Under the pieces are notes generated by a model. The model searched no databases and was not told the origin of the DNA. It worked only from the letters and a program-made list of their open reading frames with translations. Made by a program: the position numbers and the translations under genes. Positions 47,675-58,136 of a stretch of 64,000 nucleotides of DNA are shown piece after piece (position 1 is the first letter of the stretch; every line of letters starts with the position of its first letter). The DNA is from Macrolepiota albuminosa. Its lineage: Eukaryota; Basidiomycota; Agaricomycetes; Agaricales; Agaricaceae. Location of the stretch: the NCBI GenBank assembly GCA_027475525.1, contig JAMWFC010000046.1, forward strand, positions 2,170,001 to 2,234,000, given 5' to 3'.

Positions 47675-49657
47675 TATGCGGAAAGCGGCAACAGGTTGAT
47701 GTAGTACTGAACCATCTAATTCACAGAGCACGTAAGCGCCTCCACGGTTACGAGAGATAACTACCAAGGGTCCCAGATAGCGCGGGCGCATTTTCTTATT
47801 GTATGAGGTTTCAATTTTGGAGTTGCGCATAAGCACTAGCGCTCCTCTCGGGAAGTTGTAATCTTTGATAGTAGCGCTATGCTCGGTTTTGAATCGTAGG
47901 GCTGCTTGGCGACATGCACTAAAGACTACCTCGTGGAGTCGCTCTAAATCTTCCTTCCTTCGCTGGAGATCAATAGCTCGTCTGGCGATCAGGTTGGTAG
48001 TCGCTAAGATACTGTTGGGCGCTGGCTGAAGGTAGGTCGCTTCTATAATGTCGGCAGGGAGTAACGGATGGGTGCCAGTAGCCGTGTAATAGGGAGAACA
48101 ACCCATGTGCTTACAAATGGTAACTCTTTCCGACCAAAATACTGAATATGTCGCTTCACTCCAACGAGACTCGTCGCCATTGACTGCCTTAAAGAGCGCT
48201 TGCCGAACGTCAAAGTGTGGTCTCTCTACCAGGCCATTGGCGCGTTTGTTGTAGCCAGATACTCGAATGTGGTGAATGTTGTATTTCTTGGCGAGGTATG
48301 TTAGCGCTTTGATGATGGGCGCACCGTTATCCGTGACAATTTCTCTTAGCGCTCCCCAACGGCAGATGACGTCCTCAAATAGCCACTTGGCGACCGCCTC
48401 AGTATTTTCTCTTTGGAGCATTCAAAATTCAGGCCAGTGGATTAGCAAGCAACGACCTTGAATGATGTACTTGTAGTGACCAGACTTGGGCATGTGCATG
48501 GTATCGACGTAAATTTTGCTGAAGAGAGGAGCTGGCATTGCAACGGTTGGCGGTATGAGTACTTGGCATGTCTGTTGAATTTGGCAGAGATGGCAAGTCC
48601 TAATGTACCAAGCGATGTCAGCACTAGCGTGTGGCCACCAGAATCGTTCTAACAGAGAGGCTCGGGTAGCGTACAGACCTCTATGTCCTAGCTCATCATG
48701 CATGGCGCGCAAGACTCGTAAGCGACTTTCTGGCTTGATGATCAGCTTGTGAGCGCCATCTTGATGTCGTCGCCAAAGTCGGTTGTCGGTAAAGAAGAAA
48801 CGGGTAGCATAGCGGATAAATTTCACGTATTGTTCGTCGGTAAGGTCTGGGGGTCGCTTAAGGTCTCGTATCCATTGTTCAACTACTAGCAAGCGACTGT
48901 CTTCCGCCATTGCCTTGGCGGATCGGGGAACGGCATCGTAGGTCAGGTTTTTGCTGTCTTCTCTTAGCGGATGGGGTTCCTGTACGACTTTTACTGGTGG
49001 CAAGTTTTGACCGAAAATGCTTGCCGTGTAGAATGTGTGGGGTGCGCTAAAGATCTCGGGGCGGTAAGGGACAATGGGATGTAAAAGGATACTGGTAGGC
49101 TGTTGCCGTCGTAGTAAGGGAATTGGCTGTTGTATGAGGTGCACGAAACCATGTAGTCGGTCGATCCAGTCCTCGAAATCGCTATCAGCCTGTGGGTCCA
49201 CTGCCGGGTCACCAGGCTGCCGTGGTCGCCTAGAGAGTCCATCTGGGCCGTGGAAAGAGCTCTTGACGTGTACCAACTCAAAGTGAAACATGAGGATGGC
49301 GACTACCCACCGGTTCATGCTAGCGGATGGCTGGATATCGGGATTCTGCAGCATGCCTTTGATGTACCTAGCGTCGACTTCAACGATAAGGTTCCGTACG
49401 CCAATCAAATACATCTTTAGCAACCGGAAGGCTTTGAAGAGTCCATAGAGCTCTAGCTTAGGCTGACTGTAGCGAGACTCTCTGTCGTTTAGCGTGATAG
49501 ACCCAAAGCGGTTGTAGCGTCGCTGTTTCCGATTGTCGCTAAGGCATTGGCACAAGAAGTAGCCAACGGCAATGTACGAGGTATCCACCGCCAAGATAAC
49601 AGGGTCGGCAGAGGTATAATCGATAGGGACTAGGGGTTTGGCGTCTTGTAGAGCTTT

Positions 49658-49811
49658 TACTAAGTCTCGTTGTGCGGTAACCTGGTCTGGCCCAAATTCA
49701 AAGGGCTCGTTGGCGCGGGTGAGTCGGTTAAGTTTACTAAGTCTCGTTGTGCGGTAACCTGGTCTGGCCCAAATTCAAAGGGCTCGTTGGCGCGGGTGAG
49801 TCGGTTAAGAG
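49658..49811. repeat. 77-bp exact tandem duplication (R)
   Basis: Units 49658-49734 and 49735-49811, in the connection between RT and RNase H of element B. Confidence 0.95.
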
Positions 49812-51712
49812 CATGTGCACGATGGGCAAAGTTTTTGACAAATATCCTGAGAACTCCAACCGTGCCAAGAAAGGCGCGAACTTCAGATAAGTCGTGGCAA
49901 GGACCCCATTGCTCCAGGAGTGCTAAGCGAGACTCGTTGGGAATGCGACCGTCGGGAGTGCAGATGTGACCGAGTATTTTGAACCTTGGCACGCAAAGGA
50001 GGAGTTTGTGACCGCTAAACGTTCCCCCACTATATTTCATACGTTGGAGAACCCGGTTGAGCAACTGGAAGAAGTCCCATAGCGCTAAGCGAATGTTGGA
50101 GTTGTCAGGATGGGTTGCCGGTAAGCCATTTATGAGTCGCCAATCTTTGGGGCCTATGACGCCAACGTCATCAATGAAGCTAAGGACATTATGCGGTATC
50201 TCGGGTTGGAGGATGAAAGTGATGTCGTCATGAAATATAGGGACTGAGTTTGTCCAGCCCATCGGCAAGGTAACTAAGTGCAAGGCGCCAAACGGAGTTT
50301 GAAAGGTGGTGAGGTCACGGGAAGAGGGGTGTATCAGGCGTTCGTCGTAGCCAACGTAGAGGTCAAGGGTGGCGCCACAAATGCGCCCAGCAAAGGACTC
50401 GGCAATGTGGTCAGGAAAAGGCGGTACGCCAGAGTGTTGTATGGTAACTCTATTCAGCGGCTCAAGACTGTGGACTATGCGTAGATTGCCGTTCTTTTTG
50501 AGGACGCAGTAAAACGTCCTGTGGGCTGAAAGGGTGGCAGATTTGGTAATAAGGTTGGCATATCGGCAAGAGGGTCACCAATGATCTGGCGCTCGATTCT
50601 AAACGTCTCGGGAGAGTGCGTAGCGACGGGTTTTGTTTTAAGCGCAACTGGCTTATATTTCTTTTTAACTTGTACCCCTTTCCTTTTGGGAGCGTTAGCT
50701 TGGTTATATACAGAGGTGGAAAGGGGAATCGTAGCCTGAGGAGCGGCAAGTCCAAGGACGGCAGGAGACGATGCTCCGGGAAGGGTAGTGAGATACGTAT
50801 CGGTAGACGCAATATTTTGAAATGATTCAGAAGTGGTAAGGTACAAGTAGGCAAGAGAGGAGTTGGTAATGTTTTGATTTTTCTAGGTAGGCTCTGCGTC
50901 GGTAGTGGGTAAAGTAGTTAAAACATCTTGGTCAAGAAAAGCAGTAGATATAACAGTTACAAGACCAGTTGAATGGTCATATTCCAGCGTTAGCGCCACA
51001 TCTCCGTGATCGTTGCCAATCACCTCCTCGATGGTCTGTGAAAACACCGGTGGGGAAGCTCGTTGGCGTGCTGGTCAGTAAACTCCGGGGGCTTAGCGCG
51101 GGCACCTTTTTGTTGTCTCCTAGGGAACGTTGGCACCGTTCGTCGGATTCCGGAATTGGGGTCGCTAATAGTTAAAGTGGTCTCGTCGTCAGTAACCGTC
51201 TTGACGACTGATCGTGCCAAGACGTCGAAGGGTCTGCCAAGTAGCAGGTCGTATGCTGGGAAGCGTAAGATGTGTATCTGAAGATAAAATGTAATGTCGC
51301 CAAGGGTGCACGGCACATTCTTGGCGAGGCCTAGGGATCGGTCTACTGTGCCGTTAGCACTCTGCATGTTTAGTATAACGGTAGGGTTGTAAATAAGGCC
51401 TAGATCGTTAGCGACTTCCGCTGCCATAGAAATAATTTGAGACCCGCTATCCACAATAGCCTCTACCTCGTGCTTGTTGTCGACAGTTAGCGCTACTGAG
51501 CGGATAGCGTGTGATTCTTGAGCGACGGTAAGAATGGCCGGGTCTTCTCCATGGTCTACTGACCTAAGGTAGGTCTCCACTGGGTCCACAGAGGTGGCGT
51601 TAGCGATGGTGTCGGTAAGAGGTTCATCAGTGTCGGGAGAGTTGACGGTAACGGAAAAACCAGGGAGCGCGTCGTCGAGATCCTCAACCTTGGCAACGGT
51701 GGTCGCCAAGGG

Positions 51713-53332
51713 TCATCGAGGGGTAACCGCTGTCTTGACTTGGTTGCGGACGTCTGGAGCAATACTGCAAAGCTCTTCAACTGATAAGGTAACATTGGTT
51801 TTCATGATGTGGTTAAAGACGTGGTTGGATTTCTCTATGTCAAATATTGGTGCGGTAGGTCGGTAACCACCTTCAGGACGTTTCTTGGGAGCGGCAAAGT
51901 TTCGTTGTGCGGGAGCGTGATAACGGTCGGGAATCCCTGAGTAGGGATGGAGAGGCGGCAAAGGCGGTTCGGGAGCGGTAGCGGACGACGATGGTTCTGG
52001 AGCAGTAGCAGGGGTAGTGGCAGGCGGTGCGGCAGGAGTGGGAGTCGGTAGCTTGCTAGCGGGAGGCATTGGCTTGTATCCTTTAAGAGGCTGTTTAGGC
52101 TGCTTAACTTCAACCCCATCAAACACCTGATTCTTAAGCAAATCTAATTTCTGCTGCAGCTTGGCGATATGTTCTTCCCGCGAGAAAGTAGGATGGTCGC
52201 CAACGCTGTCGAAGTGTAAGACCTCGTAAACCATTTGCTGTTGGGTCGCCTGTTCAGGGTCAGGGTTGGCGTTGCCAGAAAGCGTGCCAGTAACGATCTG
52301 TCCTGGGTTGCGCCTATGCCATTCATCAACTCGCTCCTGGAAGGACTTCTTGTCTGGGTAGTTGGGAATGATGGCGCCAGTGGTGAGAACTATCTTGCCG
52401 TCGATAGCCCGTCGAATCCTTTCTTGCCGAATGTAGTTTTCTAAAGTTACGCAGCGTCCTCTAGTCATAGTATGGCCAATCTCCCCACAGAAATGGCAAG
52501 GGCCATTAGCGGGTACATTAGCGGGTCGGTTAGCAGTGAGGTTGGTGGTGATCATGGTTTCAATACGCGTCATAGCGGAGGCGACAGCAGCGGTAATGGC
52601 AGCGTTGAGCTCCTCTTTCTTAACGAAGTCGGCAACAGGAGGCGGGATGGGAATGATACCGTTAGTTCGCTCAGGTGGTGGGCTCGTCCTAGCGCGCTGC
52701 AGTCCAACGCCAGTGTCCGTTCCCTTGAGAACCCATTTACCGGCTTCAAAGACGTCGGCAACGTTATAGGGCTCGTCAGGGTGATGAGCCTGGTGAACTA
52801 TCTCTAGGCGACAAGCAATACGAGTCCAAAGCGAAGTCGGGATGCCTTGTTGGAATAAGCGACGTTCCTCGTTAATATAGAGCTTGCCGTTCTGCAGAAG
52901 CCACCTAGCGATCTTCTGGAACTCATGGTAATACGTGGAGAATGCGCCAAGAGACGATGTGCCGTTGTCGAAAGATTCCTGTACTAATTTCTGCAACTCG
53001 TTTACCATGTATCAGGTAGCCTCCTCGGCGCCAGGGTACAGCTGGATCACTGCTGTCTTCCAGTCCTCATACGAAGCGCCTTGGGCTGGAACGGGTGGGG
53101 CGGCAGGGACAAAGGCGGCAAACTCGGTCAAACCTGTCCATGTCTCTGCCGTGTCATACGATACGTATCTTGCCGCGTACTCCTTCATCTGCGTATGGTC
53201 GGTAATGTTACAATCTCTGAATAAATACTCCAACTCCTTGAAATACTGGGAGAGCTCCCGTGGCTTGGACTCGTCCCATTTCGGTGCCAAGAAGTGGTTG
53301 CGTGGCGGCATGCGCTGGACTTGTTGTTCCAT
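51713..53332 (-). pseudogene. gag: Element B gag with zinc-knuckle variant
   Basis: ATG at 53332 (MEQQVQRMPPRNHF); the frame upstream also looks coding, so the true start may be further 5'. Capsid-like region (FKELEYLFRDCNITD, MKEYAARYVSYDTAETW), TGA at 53009-53011 replacing Arg (EEA-T-stop-Y versus EEAMRY in element A), a second half with CHFCGEIGHTMTRGRC near 52500 and a Pro-rich linker. It ends TGA at 51713-51715 directly before the protease frame, which is in the same frame. Confidence 0.85.
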
Positions 53333-53712
53333 AGCAACTGTGTTGGCGAGTTTGGTTAGCGGTAGTGGGGAAGGAGTTCTAGAGATTGGCGACGGGGTAA
53401 GCGAAATGAGTTGTGAAAGAGGCGTTAGCGGAGTAATGGGGGTGACTGGTTGCGGTACAGTAAATGGCGACGCTAAGGGGTCGTCGGCGCTATAATCGAG
53501 GGAATGCGGGAAGAGATCAGGAAATGCGTCTACAGTGGCGTTCTGTAGTTCCTGTGCAAGAGAGAGACCCGGTAAGGCACCAGGTGGTTGTGGAGTTGAT
53601 GGGTGGGAAGGAGCTATGCCTTCTGCCGACTGGTCTAGCAGGCGGCGCCTACGCTGGAGACGGGTTTCTGGCGGAATTCTGCCCTAGAGATCCCTCGCAG
53701 TGGGCTCCAATT

Positions 53713-54418
53713 TGATGACGCCCAAAGTTTGGTCAGTAACAAATGTAACAATAGTGTTACCGTACCAAGAGTTTGCGTTGGGCGCGCTATAAGTGATGTG
53801 AGGAGTCCCGGGCAGGTCCCAGAGACTGAGGAAAGGGGAGTAGTGAACTCTGGTCTATTGTTCGATTGTTTTTTTCTATGTACAAGTCGGTAAGTACTTT
53901 TATACTACAATGAGTTCGCCGTCGCCAGTGACCAACCATCGCCAAAGTGCGGTAAACTGGAAAATTTTATAGGGGTAGCTCCAACGGTTTCAGATCCCTA
54001 CCGTCCATTCAAGAGCCTTAGCGACGCCAGGCGACAGATCACGAAGCTAAACCATCACTCCATCACCCTTCTGTCTGTCAGAGCACCTAAGCGACGTTAG
54101 GCGCCAAATCGAGACGCTAAGCGGTGTCCGACGCCAAGGTCAAACGCCAAGCTGTCCATCAGTTCTTGATAGATCATCAGGCTTCTCGCTAAGCGCTGTC
54201 GTCAGTGACTGATGCCATCTGTCAGTTGTCATTCTGTCTGCCGATCGGCGCTATCACTGATTGGATCTGCTTCTTGCTGTGTCTGGCCATCGGAAATGGC
54301 TTAAAATAGGTAGAACGCGTGCGCTAAGTTTGGAACAAGTGCGGCAAGATTTCCGGAGCCGGTGCCGAGCCTGCCGTCGCCTGCCGTTGATGCGCTGATC
54401 CTGTATGGGGTCCTATCA
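53713..54418 (-). repeat. Element B 5' LTR with a 262-bp internal deletion
   Basis: Aligns to the 3' LTR without gaps up to 53825, then lacks what corresponds to 44957-45218; lengths agree exactly (968 - 262 = 706). The four-base word GAGA at both deletion edges suggests a microhomology event. Confidence 0.9.
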
Positions 54419-55320
54419 GCGAATCGAAAAATCAGACGCTACAATTGCTTTGGATCAATTACCCTTAATGACAGCGAGTCACGCTATAGTCAGCCCAAAC
54501 TGGAATTATACGGATTGTTTCGAGCATTTCAGGCGCTACACATGTATCTTATTGGGGTTCGAAACCTGATTGTCGAAGTTGACGCACGCTACATCAAAGG
54601 AATGCTCCAGAATCCAGACATTCGACCTTCGGCTAGCATGAATCGCTGGGTAGTAGCGATACTAATGTTCCACTTCGAGCTCGTGCACGTCAAGAGTGCG
54701 TTTCATGGACCTGATGGACTATCTAGGCGACCTAGGCAGCCGGAGGACGAAGCGCTAGACGAAAGCGATAATGACGTATTTGACGACTGGATTGACCGGT
54801 TGCACGGTTTCATACATATTATTCAATTGCCTATTTCGGCCCTTCGTGAAGACCAACCTGTCTCGACCTGGCTGCACCCTATCATCCCGTATCAGCCTAA
54901 GCCGTATCAGGCTCCATCGACTTTTTACACGGCCAGTATCTATAACGTCGCTAAGCCATATAATGATCTAAAGATAGTCGAGGAACCAAGACCCTTACGG
55001 GAAGACAGTCGCAACCTTCCATATTCGGCGGTACCTCATAGCGCCAAGGCTAAGTTAGAAGACCAACAAGTTGATCAGGTTAGGAAATAGTTACGGGATT
55101 TGCGCAGACCATCAGACCTTACGGATACGGAATACGCCACCTTCATTCGATATGCAACGACTTTCTTTATGGTTGAAAACCGGCTTTGGTGACGAAACAG
55201 GTCTGGCGCTCACAAATTAGTAATCAAACCAGAGGGCCGTGTTAGGATTTTACGTGCTATGCATGATGACCTGGGACATCGAGGACTCTACACGATGCAG
55301 GCGAATTTATTGGAACGTTT

Positions 55321-55474
55321 TTGGTGGCCTCAAGTTAGCGCCGATATCGCATGGTATATTCGCACTTGTCATCTCTGCCAAATCCAACAGACGGTTTTTG
55401 GTGGCCTCAAGTTAGCGCCGATATCGCATGGTATATTCGCACTTGTCATCTCTGCCAAATCCAACAGACGCGCC
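55321..55474. repeat. 77-bp exact tandem duplication (S)
   Basis: Units 55321-55397 and 55398-55474, over the integrase zinc-finger segment FWWPQVSADIAWYIRTC. Confidence 0.95.
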
Positions 55475-56097
55475 AAGTCCTTATTCCCCCAACTGTAGCG
55501 ACTCCAGCACCCTTATTCGGAAAGATATACATCGACACTATGCACATGCCCAAGTCGGGACGCTACAAGTACATTATCCAGAGAAGGTGTTCTTTGGTAC
55601 ATTGGCCGGAGTTTCGTATGCTCCAGCGAGAAAATACCGACGCTATAGCTAAGTGGCTCTTCGAAAATGTTATTTGCAGATGGGGAGCCCTTCACAAGAT
55701 TGTTACAGACAACGGAGCGCCAATAGTTAAGGCGCTTACCTACCTTGCTAAGAGATACAACATACAGCATATTCGAATCTCAGGATACAATAAACACGCT
55801 AACGGTATAGTGGAAAGGCCGCATTTTGACGTACGACAGGCGCTATTTAAGGCGGTAGACGGCGACGAAAGTCGCTGGAGTGAAGCAACTTATTCGGTCT
55901 TTTGGTCCGAACGAGTTACCGTACAGAAGAGGATGGGCTGCTCTCCCTACTACGCGGCGACTGGCACCCATCCCCTGCTTCCAGCAGACGTTGTGGAGGC
56001 AACATACCTACAACCCCCACCTAACTCAATCCTGTCCTCTACCGACCTTATCGCTAGGCACGCCATTGACTTACAACGACGCATGGAGGATCTAGAG

Positions 56098-56251
56098 CGC
56101 CTACACGAGGTGGTATTTCAAGCTAGACGACAGGCCGCATTACGATTTGAAAGCGAGCATAGCGCTACTATCCACGCCTACACGAGGTGGTATTTCAAGC
56201 TAGACGACAGGCCGCATTACGATTTGAAAGCGAGCATAGTGCTACTATCCG
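56098..56251. repeat. 77-bp exact tandem duplication (T)
   Basis: Units 56098-56174 and 56175-56251, in the integrase C-terminal region of element A. Confidence 0.95.
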
Positions 56252-56709
56252 AGACTACAACTTTACAGCTGGCGCCTTAGTGCTAATGCGCAACTCGAAA
56301 ATCGAAGTAACCCATAACAAAAAGATGCGACCTCGATACCTAGGGCCCCTCATAGTAGTTTTCCACAATAGGGGAGGAGCCTACGTACTCTGTGAGTTGG
56401 ACGGCTCGGTTTTGCATCGACCGGTAGCGGCGTTTCGACTCATTCCCTACTTAGCACGTGAACACATTCCACTACCTTTGCCGGCGCTAGACATTGACAC
56501 GGCCAAACTGCGAGAGCTTGAAGAGACTGAGTTGGTGGACGATGACGAGATCACTCCAGATGACGAAGAGGAACAATAAAAGACCACAGGAAATGGGGCG
56601 CCAGCGGTTAGCGCCCCCTGCTACGGACTTAAAGCATGTGCCAGTAACTACAAAAGGGGTGCATAAATTGGCGATACTAATACATGCGGCACTACCAAAC
56701 TATACTTGA

Positions 56710-57432
56710 CTAAGACAACAACGAAGACCGCCGACGAGGGCCCTTGACTCGCTTCTTGTGTCGCCTATAGGCGGGAGGAGCACCAGAAGGGGGACATATG
56801 GCAGCGTTAGGCAGCGTGGGAGGAGCGACTGAAGAAGGAGGCGCGGGAGCGTGAGGAGAAGGCACGGGGAGAGCGATTGTAGGCGGAGCACGGGAAGGTC
56901 CCGGGGGAGCGGCAGAACGAGTAGGAGACGAGTACCACCCGACCTCGTCCAAGCGACACTCTAAAGCTGTGAAAGGAACGACCACGCGGTTGAGCACGGC
57001 TCTACTAGCATTAAGGTTAACAAGAACTGGAAGGGGGAGCCAGGAAAGGCTCTAGAAAAAGGCAGGGAGTTAGCTAACCAAAGCCAGGCAAAAAAGGGGT
57101 ATAGGCACTAACCAAACCCCTGGTCTCGCGGGGGAGACTATGAAGACTCAAAGCGGTACCAGTAATGGTCTGCTTCTACGACCCGCATAAGTATTACCTA
57201 AAGCATGCGCTAATAAAAGGTTTACGGTGACTAAGGCCGGGTCTGTATCTATCTCCCATTCGGCGGAGGCCGCTAGCAGGATCCAGTACCGGCGCACAAG
57301 GGTCAATATGTTACTGTTCTCCTGTGGAAAGCCGCCGTCAGGCATTAACGCAAGAAAGTGCTCGAGGCGATCTAGGATGAGGGGCCGGTGAATAAGTACG
57401 GGGTCATCAAGAAGGAGGGAAGGTTCTGGCAT
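56710..57432 (-). CDS. Antisense accessory gene of element A (at least two exons)
   Basis: Minus-strand gene in a plus-strand element, downstream of integrase, so in the same place and orientation as the accessory genes of elements 2 and B. ATG at 57432 (MPEPSLLLDDPVLIHRP), helical exon 1 with TLVRRYWILLAASAEWEI, splice donor probably at the GTAATA near 57195; a later exon from about 57000 reads VLNRVVVPFTALECRL, a long Pro/Ala tract and a basic tail KKRVKGPRRRSSLLS, with a TAG at 56710-56712. The internal exon borders are not resolved. No zinc cluster seen. Function unknown. Confidence 0.5.
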
Positions 57433-57440
57433 GATATGAT

Positions 57441-57594
57441 ACTAACCGGGTTAACAGCGCCAGAACCCATAAAATACCTCAAGCTGCTTGCAGGGTCGCA
57501 GATACTTGGGAACTCTTACTAACCGGGTTAACAGCGCCAGAACCCATAAAATACCTCAAGCTGCTTGCAGGGTCGCAGATACTTGGGAACTCTT
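57441..57594. repeat. 77-bp exact tandem duplication (U)
   Basis: Units 57441-57517 and 57518-57594, just upstream of the element A accessory gene's start. Confidence 0.95.
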
Positions 57595-57609
57595 ACGTGC
57601 GCAAAACAA

Positions 57610-57626
57610 TCATGAGGGGGGGGGAG
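57610..57626 (+). other. G-run, possible polypurine tract of element A
   Basis: A purine-only run with about ten G followed by AGA, like the tract beside the LTR of element B. No LTR terminus follows, so the 3' LTR was lost, probably where the LINE now begins. Confidence 0.4.
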
Positions 57627-58136
57627 ACAGCGATGCATTTCATATAACTACGACAAAAAGAAATCAACTAGCCAAAATCCTCTTGATCAAGGACCACCAT
57701 CATCCCTATGGTGATCCGGCGTCTAGCCTCTCCGTGGCTCAAGGGACCAGTACCCACAATGGGGAAGCCAATAGACGCCTCTACATTTCGATGGGTAGAG
57801 TTAACCAGGAATGCAGACGGCATCACCCAGCGTACTTAGTATCGCAAGTGCAGACGGCACCCCCATATTGAGAATCTTGTCTCGGGGAAACTAGCTACTG
57901 AAGGGAGACCATTGTATGCTATAGTAATAGAGTATGGACATCTGCTCCATACAAGACCACTGTGTCAAACATTACCTCTGCCACCAACCCTACCTCCCAC
58001 CCTACAGGATCACGCCAGAGGGCAGTCTATTCGGGAAAATTTCCCACCTCCCGGTCCGTCCCGTCTCGGGCAAAACCCCTATAAACCCAACAGGGCCCGG
58101 GCCCTGGCTTCAGTCCCACCTCTAGCGCCATCCAAA

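Larger units (their letters stand above)
47440..51709 (-). pseudogene. pol: Element B pol (PR-RT-RNase H-integrase)
   Basis: Protease with IVDSGSQIISM near 51450 and LLLGRPFDVL near 51245. The RT lacks its N-terminal part: the frame of the linker ends at about 50477 in PTGRFTASSK, and CVLKKNGNLRIVHSLE follows in another frame, so compared with element A some 70 codons are deleted out of frame. RT catalytic box SFIDDVGV near 50185; RNase H AVDTSYIAVGYFLCQC near 49580; integrase finger HDELGHRGLYATRASL ... CHLCQIQ near 48690-48590, YVDTMHMPKSG, TDNGAPIIKALTYLAKKY, and ANGLVERPHFDV. TGA at 48419-48421 replaces an Arg seen in element A. Duplications Q and R add frame breaks. Confidence 0.88.
44844..54418 (-). 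mobile_element. Ty3/gypsy element B, full-length but defective, nested in element A, 4-bp TSD GCGA
   Basis: LTRs 44844-45811 (968 bp, 3') and 53713-54418 (706 bp, 5'); termini TGATGACG...CCTATCA on the plus strand. GCGA flanks both sides (44840-44843, 54419-54422). Minus-strand gag, protease, RT, RNase H and integrase, no chromodomain, plus an antisense accessory gene next to the 3' LTR. By eye the LTRs differ at about 15 aligned sites, nearly all transitions, besides one 262-bp deletion, so it is older than elements 1 and 2. Defects: TGA in gag and in integrase, and an out-of-frame deletion before the RT. Confidence 0.92.
54419..56577 (+). pseudogene. pol: Element A pol, continued: RNase H and integrase
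   Basis: Continues the frame left at 44843 (SANRKIRRYNCFGSITL, SRYSQPKLELYGLFRAF). Then the integrase finger HDDLGHRGLYTMQANL ... CHLCQIQQT near 55260-55390, YIDTMHMPKSGRYKY, TDNGAPIVKALTYLAKRY near 55710 and ANGIVERPHFDVRQAL near 55800, and an intact-looking C-terminus RPRYLGPLIVVFHNRGGAYV to DDEEEQ and a TAA at 56577. TAG at 55088-55090 (Trp in element B) and TGA at 55190-55192 (Arg in B) interrupt it, plus duplications S and T. Confidence 0.88.
36657..57432 (+). mobile_element. Degenerate Ty3/gypsy element A (plus strand), interrupted by nested insertions
   Basis: The parts, in order: probable 5' LTR, gag, protease remnant, RT, RNase H start, then (after the nested element B) RNase H, integrase and an antisense accessory gene. 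It is broken by solo LTRs at 39752-40826 and 43580-44523 and by full-length element B at 44844-54418; removing each insertion with one copy of its 4-bp target duplication restores the expected protein alignment to element B. It carries several nonsense codons and a protease deletion. The 3' LTR was not found: the LINE starts soon after 57.6 kb. The 5' border (36657, TGATAGG) is my best guess from the family terminus. Confidence 0.7.

Noticed and set aside
51700..51720. Programmed TGA read-through between gag and protease in elements A and B (both have TGA-C at the junction)
   Set aside because: Aligned, the two TGA codons fall at neighbouring codons: A has TGA CGG where B has CGA TGA. Two independent Arg-to-stop mutations explain this better than a conserved leaky stop.
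7228..57594. The 77-bp pairs as target duplications, satellites or a mutational system
   Set aside because: Target duplications would flank insertions; here the copies abut. Sequence-independent, uniform 77-bp length and frame breaks in young elements favour assembly overlap.
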